Shown: piece by piece, positions 6,300 through 10,807 of the stretch
How positions within the stretch are numbered: position 1 is the stretch's first letter
Layout: each line of letters starts with the position of its first letter
Source: JBFEYJ01 sp041562215
Lineage (GTDB): Bacteria; Pseudomonadota; Gammaproteobacteria; Thiohalomonadales; Thiohalomonadaceae
Assembly (NCBI GenBank): GCA_041562215.1
Contig: JBFEYJ010000093.1
Coordinates: 1-10,807, forward strand
DNA: 10,807 bases
Direction of reading: 5' to 3'
Position numbers and translations under genes: made by a program
Notes under the pieces: model-generated
The model's input: only the letters and a program-made list of their open reading frames with translations
What the model was told of the DNA's origin: nothing
Databases searched by the model: none

Positions 6300-6881
6300 T
6301 CAGTTCGATTTTTTTACAAACTGGGTCAGGATCACGATCTGTTGGCCGTTTACCCGGCCTTCTATTTGTTCAGGGTTGCCGGGCACCAGTGAAATACCGC
6401 GCACAGCGGTACCGCGCTTGGCCGTGAAGTTGGCGCCTTTGACATTGAGGTCTTTGATCAGGGTCACCGTATCGCCTGCTTCGAGCACCGCACCGTTGCA
6501 ATCGAGATGCCTGACCGCCTCCTCAGTACTCTGACCTTCACCGCTAGCTTTAGCCCATGTCAGGGTGTCGTCATCCAGATAGAGCATATCGAGCAGCTCC
6601 TGCGGCCACCCTTCAGCGCTCAACCGGGTGAGCATGCGCCATGCCATCACTTGTACCGCCGGTACCTGGCTCCACATGCTGTCGTTGAGGCAGCGCCAGT
6701 GGTTGATATCCACTGTTTCAGGCTTTTCGATTTGCTCGCGGCAAGTGTCACAGAGAAGCACAGATTTGTCGGTGCTGCCGTCTGAATCGGGGGGGATCTC
6801 GTAGACGCCCAGGTTGGCGGTGGCACCGCACAGCTCACATTTGGACCCGCTACGCGCGTGGAGTGCTTGTTCTGTACTCAT
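6300..6881 (-). CDS. phnA: PhnA-domain zinc-ribbon protein (long form, YjdM/PhnA-like)
   Basis: A 193-residue soluble protein. Seen: N-terminal zinc ribbon with C15-x2-C18 and C44-x2-C47; a helical middle (about 60-125) with WRMLTRLSAEGWPQELLDMLYLDDD; and a C-terminal PhnA domain (about 127-193) with DCNGAVLEAGDTVTLIKDLNVKG and the ending GQQIVILTQFVKK. It is longer than E. coli PhnA/YjdM (111 aa) because of the middle segment. Known: the PhnA name came from the phosphonate locus, but the E. coli protein is not required for C-P lyase, and the cellular role is not settled; phosphonoacetate hydrolase, also called PhnA, is unrelated. The ATG at 6881 has only a weak GGCGACAG upstream. It appears monocistronic with its own TATAAT promoter. 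Confidence 0.88.
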   Translation of the reverse strand: MSTEQALHARSGSKCELCGATANLGVYEIPPDSDGSTDKSVLLCDTCREQIEKPETVDINHWRCLNDSMWSQVPAVQVMAWRMLTRLSAEGWPQELLDMLYLDDDTLTWAKASGEGQSTEEAVRHLDCNGAVLEAGDTVTLIKDLNVKGANFTAKRGTAVRGISLVPGNPEQIEGRVNGQQIVILTQFVKKSN

Positions 6882-6914
6882 CTGTCGCCATTTCTATTAG
6901 GTTAAAAACGGCCC

Positions 6915-6920
6915 ATTATA
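6915..6920 (-). promoter_or_regulatory. Predicted -10 box (TATAAT) of the phnA-type gene
   Basis: On the minus strand, a perfect TATAAT within GCGCTATAATGGGCC sits 34 bases upstream of the ATG at 6881. The -35 region at 16-18 bases distance is poor (near CATCAA), so an activator-dependent or weak promoter is possible. Transcription would begin near 6908. Confidence 0.45.
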
Positions 6921-7062
6921 GCGCAAATAAGCGATTTTGATGGGATTGCTCGATTCCTTGCTCATGGGCAGCATGGTGCGATCTCTAGTCGGCGTGGTTG
7001 CACGTTTTCCGGCACCACCGAACCGGGCGGGCAGATGACATCGAGAGGGAGATGTGTGGGAC

Positions 7063-7821
7063 TCAGCCGGTTTTTTCGAACAGCAGATCCCATACCCCGT
7101 GTCCGAGGCGGTGGCCTCGGCGTTCGAACTTGGTCTCTGGACGGTAGTCAGGTTTTGGAGCGTAGGCGCCCTCCCCTGAGGTGTTTCTGAAACCCTCTGC
7201 GGCGCTGAGCACCGCCAGCATTTGTTCGGCATAGTTCTGCCAATCGGTGGCCATGTGAAGATGGCCGCCGGTTTTGAGCTTCTTCCTCACCAGTTGCGCC
7301 CAGGCCGGTTGGACCTGACGGCGTTTGTGGTGCTTTTTTTTGTGCCAGGGATCGGGGAAGAAGAGATAGAGGGCGTCGAGGGAGCCGTCCGGGATCTGCT
7401 TTTCCAGTATCTCCACGGCGTCACCGCACATGACGCGCACATTGGTGAGGCCGAACTCTTCAATCTTTATCAGCAGGTGACCTACGCCGGGACGGTGCAC
7501 CTCGATACCGAGATAATCATTGTCGGGGTGGTGACGTGCAATCTCGGCCAGCGACTCACCGTTGCCGAAGCCGATTTCGAGGATGCGCGGGGCATGACGG
7601 CCGAACACGGTGTCGAGGGCCAGCGGTTTGCTTCCCTCATCAATGCCGAATTTCGGAAACAGCACATCCATTGCCCGTTGCTGGCCCGGGGTGAGCCGGC
7701 CCTCGCGACGGACAAAGGAACGGATGCGGCGCAGGTAGGTCGTTTTCTCGTTCACTGATTTTTTTACCGCAAAGGACGGGAAATTGTTTGATGTGAAATT
7801 GTGGGTATCTATGGCAAACAT
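7063..7821 (-). CDS. trmB: tRNA (guanine-N7-)-methyltransferase TrmB
   Basis: A SAM-dependent enzyme that makes m7G46 in the variable loop of tRNAs. Seen: RRIRSFVRREGRLTPGQ (31-47), SAM-binding LEIGFGNGES (81-90), IEVHRPGVG (106-114), the catalytic-region FFPDPWHKKKHHKRR (154-168) and the C-terminal TKFERRGHRLGHGVWDL signature. As read from ATG at 7821 it has 252 residues, slightly longer than E. coli TrmB (239). The first 22 residues are unlike the family and the ATG has no good ribosome site, so GTG at 7755 is an alternative start (230 aa). It lies 21 bases downstream of thiG and is probably cotranscribed with it; thiG-trmB adjacency is common in gammaproteobacteria. Confidence 0.95.
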   Translation of the reverse strand: MFAIDTHNFTSNNFPSFAVKKSVNEKTTYLRRIRSFVRREGRLTPGQQRAMDVLFPKFGIDEGSKPLALDTVFGRHAPRILEIGFGNGESLAEIARHHPDNDYLGIEVHRPGVGHLLIKIEEFGLTNVRVMCGDAVEILEKQIPDGSLDALYLFFPDPWHKKKHHKRRQVQPAWAQLVRKKLKTGGHLHMATDWQNYAEQMLAVLSAAEGFRNTSGEGAYAPKPDYRPETKFERRGHRLGHGVWDLLFEKTG

Positions 7822-7842
7822 TGCGCCCGCGGTTAAGTGCCT

Positions 7843-8631
7843 TTAGAAAAAAGTTCCGTCAATGGGACTGGAGGCGGAGGCATAGCGTTTGCGCGGGATC
7901 CGCCCGGCGAGGAGGGCTTCGCGTCCGGCCTCAACCGCTTTTTTCATCGCCGAGGCCATGAGCACGGGATTTTTGGCGCCGGCGATGGCGGTGTTCATCA
8001 GTACACCGTCGACGCCCAGCTCCATTGCAAAGGCCGCATCTGAAGCAGTGCCGACGCCGGCATCGACCAGGATCGGCACATTGGCGTTCTCGACGATGGT
8101 GAGGATGTTGTAAGGGTTCTGCACCCCGAGTCCCGAGCCAATGGGCGCGGCCAGCGGCATTACCGCGCAGCAGCCGATCTCCTCCAGGCGTTTTGCCAAG
8201 ATTGGATCGTCGGAGGTGTAGACCATCACATCGAAGCCGTCCTTCACCAGGGTCTCGGCGGCTTCCAGAGTGGCGGAAACGTCCGGGTAGAGGGTTTTTT
8301 CGTCACCCAGCACCTCCAGCTTAACCAGCTTGTGGCCGTCGAGCAGTTCACGCGCCAGGCGGCAGGTGCGAACCGCATCGGCAGCGGTGTAGCATCCGGC
8401 GGTATTGGGCAGGATGGTGTATTTCTCCGGCGGCAGCACATCAAGGAGGTTGGGCTGGCTCGGATCCTGGCCGATGTTGGAGCGGCGGATCGCCACCGTG
8501 ACGATCTCGGCACCGGCGGCTTCGGTCGCCAGTCGGGTCTCTTCCAGGTCCTTGTATTTGCCGGTGCCGGTAAGCAGGCGTGATTGGTATTGCACGCCGG
8601 CGATGATCAGCGGATCGTTGTTCAGTGACAT
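7843..8631 (-). CDS. thiG: Thiazole synthase ThiG
   Basis: A TIM-barrel enzyme that joins 1-deoxy-D-xylulose 5-phosphate, dehydroglycine and the sulfur of ThiS-thiocarboxylate to build the thiazole phosphate of thiamine. Seen: 262 residues, full family length. The N-terminal PLIIAGVQYQSRLLTGTGKY, VTVAIRR (44-50) and the probable Schiff-base lysine K104 in KLVKLEVLGD are present, followed by PLAAPIGSG and the phosphate-binding DAGVGTASDAAFAMELG region. The ATG at 8631 is preceded by CAGGAAC about 7 bases upstream. It follows thiS by 121 bases and precedes trmB by 21. No thiF, thiO or thiH lies in the window, so the sulfur-loading and glycine-oxidising partners must be elsewhere. Confidence 0.97.
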   Translation of the reverse strand: MSLNNDPLIIAGVQYQSRLLTGTGKYKDLEETRLATEAAGAEIVTVAIRRSNIGQDPSQPNLLDVLPPEKYTILPNTAGCYTAADAVRTCRLARELLDGHKLVKLEVLGDEKTLYPDVSATLEAAETLVKDGFDVMVYTSDDPILAKRLEEIGCCAVMPLAAPIGSGLGVQNPYNILTIVENANVPILVDAGVGTASDAAFAMELGVDGVLMNTAIAGAKNPVLMASAMKKAVEAGREALLAGRIPRKRYASASSPIDGTFF

Positions 8632-8690
8632 AGTCAGTTCCTGCGGGTCGGTATGGGTGGCGACAAGGTGGTCACACGGGAGATTAGGGG

Positions 8691-8696
8691 ATTATA
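8691..8696 (-). promoter_or_regulatory. Possible -10 box (TATAAT) between thiS and thiG
   Basis: On the minus strand, TATAAT lies 59 bases upstream of the thiG ATG, in the thiS-thiG gap. The -35 candidate TTAGTC, 18 bases upstream, is poor. Just upstream is a GC-rich inverted repeat (GCCGCCGGG ... CCCGGCAGC, one mismatch) without a U-run. This could give thiG-trmB a separate transcript. I see no thiamine pyrophosphate riboswitch core in this gap or before thiS. Confidence 0.35.
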
Positions 8697-8752
8697 ACGC
8701 GCTGTGGCTGCCGGGACTAACCGGCCTTTGCCCGGCGGCGAAAGGTATCCGC

Positions 8753-8953
8753 TTAGCCACCGCCAATGGCGTGGACGATCTCGACCTTGTCCCCGGCTTT
8801 GAGAATGTAGCTGTCGTGGTCGCTGCGAGGGAGGATCTCCAGATTGACCTCCATGGCTATGCGCCGACCGGTCAGGCCGAGACTTTCCACCAGCTTTGCA
8901 GCAGTCCAGTTATCGGGCACTTCGCGTGCCTCGCCGTTGAGATAGATATTCAT
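8753..8953 (-). CDS. thiS: Sulfur carrier protein ThiS
   Basis: A 66-residue ubiquitin-like sulfur carrier. Seen: N-terminal MNIYLNGEAREV; then WTAAKLVESLGL, RIAMEVNLEILPRSDHDSYIL and AGDKVEIVHAIGGG at the end. Known: the C-terminal Gly-Gly is adenylated by ThiF and converted to a thiocarboxylate that donates sulfur to ThiG. Here the tail is GGG, so the last glycine is the expected activated residue. The frame is open 8 codons further upstream (ATG at 8977), but the family N-terminus begins at 8953. It is the first gene of the thiS-thiG-trmB cluster. Confidence 0.95.
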   Translation of the reverse strand: MNIYLNGEAREVPDNWTAAKLVESLGLTGRRIAMEVNLEILPRSDHDSYILKAGDKVEIVHAIGGG

Positions 8954-9012
8954 GGGCGCAAAGACTATCCGCAGCACACTTCGGGGTCAATGGCATGATT
9001 TCAACGACAGGA

Positions 9013-9042
9013 TTGTGGAATAGATGTGGCCGGTGCTAGAAT
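9013..9042 (+). promoter_or_regulatory. Predicted promoter of the tRNA-Gly gene
   Basis: -35 TTGTGG (9013-9018) and -10 TAGAAT (9037-9042) with an 18-base spacer. The tRNA begins 12 bases after the -10 box, a typical arrangement for a single tRNA gene with a very short leader. Confidence 0.45.
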
Positions 9043-9053
9043 CGGCGCACCTT

Positions 9054-9127
9054 GCGGGTGTAGTTCAATGGTAGAACGGCAGCTTCCCAAGCTGCATACG
9101 AGGGTTCGATTCCCTTCACCCGCTCCA
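9054..9127 (+). tRNA. tRNA-Gly (anticodon CCC)
   Basis: The acceptor arms GCGGGTG and CACCCGC pair over 7 bases, with discriminator T and an encoded CCA end. The D-arm has TAGTTCAATGGTAGAA, as in other bacterial tRNA-Gly. The anticodon stem GCAGC/GCTGC encloses the loop TTCCCAA, giving anticodon CCC (reads GGG). The T-arm contains GGGTTCGATTCCC with the standard GTTCGA core. The gene is monocistronic in the window and oriented opposite to thiS. Confidence 0.97.
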
Positions 9128-9525
9128 ACTTTCCATGTCAGCCAACGTGCATCATCAAGCAGAACCCCTTCGAGGGTTGATGTCCGCCGTCCATGGCGTC
9201 CACTCTTTGGGTGTCTACGCGCTCCCATGCTTTTCCTGATCACTCTACGAATAATTTCACTGTCACAGCCCTATCTGCCAGGTGAATCGCTGATCTAATC
9301 GGTATTACCTCAACAAGGCGGGGGATTATTTCAGTCAGATAAGTGAGCGGCATTGAGGTGGGTGTCCGGGTTAGGCAGGGGGAATAAATGGATCCAAGTT
9401 GAAATAATGGGATGGGTGTCCGGGTAGGGATGGAGTCGGGATGTAAATATAGGTCTGGGTGTTCGTCGTCAGGACAGAGATACTTTTCCGCTGCGTTGAA
9501 GCCAGTTGTTCAGGCAGATAAGAAA
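9128..9525. other. Gene-free stretch after tRNA-Gly, with short repeats
   Basis: About 400 bases with no frame that looks coding. It contains two exact 13-base direct repeats (9359-9371 and 9413-9425) and a weaker third copy near 9456. I see no attachment-site duplication of the tRNA 3' end and no integrase. The right edge is closed by the bidirectional-looking terminator hairpin at 9526-9550. Confidence 0.6.
9359..9425. repeat. Two direct copies of TGGGTGTCCGGGT, 54 bases apart
   Basis: Copies at 9359-9371 and 9413-9425 are identical over 13 bases; a degenerate TGGGTGTTCG occurs at 9456-9465. They lie in the gene-free stretch and may be the residue of a small mobile or REP-like element. The origin is not established. 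Confidence 0.5.
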
Positions 9526-9550
9526 AAAGCCCACCGTGATGGTGGGCTTT
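9522..9550 (-). terminator. Rho-independent terminator of the diiron-protein gene
   Basis: A perfect 10-base stem, AAAGCCCACC (9526-9535) and GGTGGGCTTT (9541-9550), with a 5-base loop. On the minus strand the stem is followed by TTTTTTCTT, and it begins 25 bases after the TAA-side end of the gene at 9575. On the plus strand the tail is CTTTCTCTTTT, so it may work in both directions. Confidence 0.9.
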
Positions 9551-9574
9551 CTCTTTTCCGGTGCGACCGCACAA

Positions 9575-10384
9575 TCAGGCGGCATAGCCCGGCACACGGA
9601 AGTCGCTTTGACTCATCAAATCGACTCCACACGCCAGGTTTTCGAACCAGTTGAGGAACTTTTCGATTGACGCCTTGCCCGCGAAACTGGCGCCGTGCTG
9701 GGGAACGATCATTTCCACATCAAGGGTCCTGATCATGTTCACCCAGAGGCGGCAGACCTTGTTTGAGTTCATGTAACGCCGATGGAAGCCGAGCATTTTC
9801 GGAATGTGTGCCTCAAAATCGGCAACCGGGAGGCCACACTGCTCGTCGGGTACGGCTGAGGTGCCTACATCGCCGGTGAAGAGGATTTTGCTGATTGGGT
9901 CGTAGAAGTGGAAATTACCCTCGGAGTGGAGAAAGTGGGCCGGTACGGCCTTGAAGGCGGCGCCGCCGATCTCGATATCCATGCCATAGTCAGGGATCCC
10001 CACGAGGCGTCCTTTGGTGGCGCCGGGTGAGCAGAAGTGGGGGACGAAGCGTTTCCACAGCTCCGGCACGAGGACTTTGGCGCTGGTACCAACCAACCAC
10101 TTATTTAGAGATGCGACGATGTCCGGGTCCTGGTGTGAGGCAATGACGAAGTCCAGGTTCTTGGGAACGACGTATTGGCTAATGCCCATAAAAAGGCGGC
10201 TGTAGGTCAGGTTACCACCGGGATCGATGAGGGCGGCGTGTTCATTGTTGACGATAAGGAACTGGTTGGCTTGCACGCTATCACAGGTTTTGGCGTCCTT
10301 GTCTTCCTTGTCGCCCTCGCATTTGACGAGGTCGGGGAAAGCGATACATTTATGGTGGCCATTATCAAAAAGGGTAATAGGCAT
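9575..10384 (-). CDS. Stand-alone metallo-beta-lactamase-fold diiron (ODP/flavodiiron-like) protein
   Basis: A 269-residue soluble protein; no signal peptide. Seen: ligand pattern H84-x-D86-x-D88 in SHQDPDI, H153 in PAHFLHSEGNFHF, D172 in LFTGDVG and H230 in VPQHGA. The H153-x18-D172 and D172-x57-H230 spacings match the diiron site of flavodiiron proteins (HxExDH, H, D, H), but E is D and the second H of the first motif is I89. There is no flavodoxin domain. Known: related flavin-free ODP proteins bind diiron and oxygen and act as sensors in chemotaxis; others are annotated only as MBL-fold hydrolases. An insert with C13, C22 and C34 precedes the core. The ATG at 10384 has GGGAAG upstream. 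It has its own promoter and terminator, so it is a one-gene unit. The function (oxygen or NO handling or sensing, or hydrolase) is not decided by sequence. Confidence 0.82.
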   Translation of the reverse strand: MPITLFDNGHHKCIAFPDLVKCEGDKEDKDAKTCDSVQANQFLIVNNEHAALIDPGGNLTYSRLFMGISQYVVPKNLDFVIASHQDPDIVASLNKWLVGTSAKVLVPELWKRFVPHFCSPGATKGRLVGIPDYGMDIEIGGAAFKAVPAHFLHSEGNFHFYDPISKILFTGDVGTSAVPDEQCGLPVADFEAHIPKMLGFHRRYMNSNKVCRLWVNMIRTLDVEMIVPQHGASFAGKASIEKFLNWFENLACGVDLMSQSDFRVPGYAA

Positions 10385-10487
10385 GGTGGCTTCCCAAAAC
10401 AGTTGATATGGTAATCAGCAAGACTTCAACGGGCGTGTTCAAAACGCACACAAGCTGATGAGGAAAGTAACGCTAATTGAGTAAGGG

Positions 10488-10516
10488 ATATTAGCATTTC
10501 CTAATGTACTTGTTAA
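10488..10516 (-). promoter_or_regulatory. Predicted sigma70 promoter of the diiron-protein gene
   Basis: On the minus strand, -35 TTAACA (10511-10516) and -10 TAATAT (10488-10493) have a 17-base spacer, a good consensus match. Transcription would start near 10481, leaving a leader of roughly 97 bases. The -35 box overlaps one TTGTTAA direct repeat. Confidence 0.6.
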
Positions 10517-10539
10517 GGAATTGTGACAATTGTTAATAA
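10510..10539 (+). promoter_or_regulatory. Possible promoter and operator-like repeats upstream of the AsmA gene
   Basis: TTGTTAA occurs at 10510-10516 and 10530-10536, 20 bases apart, flanking the palindrome AATTGT-G-ACAATT (10519-10531). A plus-strand promoter could use TTGTTA (10510-10515) and TAATAA (10534-10539) with an 18-base spacer. This cluster sits over the -35 region of the divergent diiron-protein promoter, so one factor could act on both genes. Confidence 0.4.
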
Positions 10540-10573
10540 ATGCAGCTGTTTTTATGGCTAAAGGGAACAGGTA

Positions 10574-10807
10574 ATGAGTATAAAAAGCTTTCTGAAGTGG
10601 ATCCTGGCCGGCCTGGGCGTTGCCTTCGGGCTGGTGGTGGTGGCGGTGATCGCCCTTACCCTGCTGGTCGATCCCAACGACTACCGTAATGAGATCGGTG
10701 CACAGGTGCAAAAGCACACCGGGCGTGAGTTGAAGATCGACGGTGATATCTCGCTTTCCTATTTTCCGTGGCTGGGGCTGAAGCTGGGCGCCATGGAGCT
10801 GGGCAAC
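10574..10807 (+). CDS. AsmA-family protein, 5' part only
   Basis: 78 codons to the window edge, so the bulk of the protein is missing. Seen: MSIKSFLKWILAGLGVAFGL and a following hydrophobic run form one N-terminal membrane anchor (about 8-31). Next come DPNDYRNEIGAQVQKHTGRELKIDGDISLSYFPWLGLKLGAMELGN, the conserved AsmA N-terminal pattern (DPN, TGR, L-x-G-x-SFPW-LG). Known: AsmA-like proteins are inner-membrane-anchored periplasmic proteins of the bridge-like lipid-transfer type, linked to outer-membrane assembly and phospholipid transport. The ATG at 10574 follows AAGGGAACAGGT. It is divergent from the diiron-protein gene. Confidence 0.9.
   Translation, partial: MSIKSFLKWILAGLGVAFGLVVVAVIALTLLVDPNDYRNEIGAQVQKHTGRELKIDGDISLSYFPWLGLKLGAMELGN

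Noticed and set aside
6897..7232. 111-codon minus-strand frame overlapping the end of trmB
   Set aside because: It overlaps trmB in another frame and contains no domain; the non-overlapping part is the phnA-type promoter region.
8954..9053. Thiamine pyrophosphate riboswitch upstream of thiS
   Set aside because: The interval before thiS is under 110 bases, shared with the tRNA promoter, and I see no CTGAGA / ACCTGA-type core on the minus strand.
9026..9298. 90-codon plus-strand frame running through tRNA-Gly
   Set aside because: It translates the tRNA gene itself; the cloverleaf is complete, so this frame is spurious. The opposite-strand frame at 9001-9243 is rejected for the same reason.
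9054..9550. tRNA-Gly as an integration site of a genomic island
   Set aside because: No integrase, no repeated tRNA 3' end and no foreign-looking genes are visible within the window.
9371..9574. 67-codon minus-strand frame downstream of the diiron-protein gene
   Set aside because: It covers the strong terminator hairpin and the repeat region, has low complexity, and lacks a ribosome site.
10439..10717. 92-codon minus-strand frame overlapping the AsmA start
   Set aside because: It overlaps the well-supported AsmA N-terminus and crosses the divergent promoter region; no motif.

Overview
The window (GC-rich, compact, mostly minus-strand genes) reads as chromosomal DNA of a gammaproteobacterium. 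The aas-lplT pair, the thiS-thiG-trmB order, a REP-type hairpin and a GlyGly-CTERM (rhombosortase-target) lipoprotein all fit that class. I cannot name a genus.

Left part (1-4918): an envelope-lipid locus. A TetR-type repressor (3927-4535) is followed on the same strand by aas (lysophospholipid acyltransferase / acyl-ACP synthetase), lplT (lysophospholipid flippase) and the start of a MepA-like murein endopeptidase that runs off the left edge. The three enzyme/transporter genes are joined by ATGA stop-start overlaps. A low-confidence frame between tetR and aas would make the same junction. Divergent from tetR is a 58-codon gene for a small exported peptide. The tetR/peptide interval carries a perfect 10+1+10 palindrome whose arms form the -35 boxes of both divergent promoters, plus two more copies of its half-site downstream.

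Middle part (4984-6900): a rhombotarget-type lipoprotein with an N-terminal lipobox and a C-terminal GGG/hydrophobic/basic tail, then about 470 bases with no gene I can support apart from a REP-like hairpin, then a long PhnA-domain zinc-ribbon protein.

Right-centre (7063-9127): thiS, thiG and trmB on the minus strand (thiamine thiazole synthesis and tRNA m7G46 methylation), then a plus-strand tRNA-Gly(CCC) with encoded CCA. About 450 bases follow that hold short GGGTGTCC-type repeats and a strong terminator.

Right end (9575-10807): a stand-alone metallo-beta-lactamase-fold protein of the diiron/ODP type on the minus strand, divergent from the 5' end of an AsmA-family gene that continues past the right edge. 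Their shared 189-base interval has a good sigma70-type promoter for the diiron protein and a repeat/palindrome cluster. No CRISPR array, intact insertion sequence, prophage or classical defence system is visible. The least explained items are the TetR/peptide regulatory unit coupled to phospholipid recycling and the doubly anchored lipoprotein beside it.
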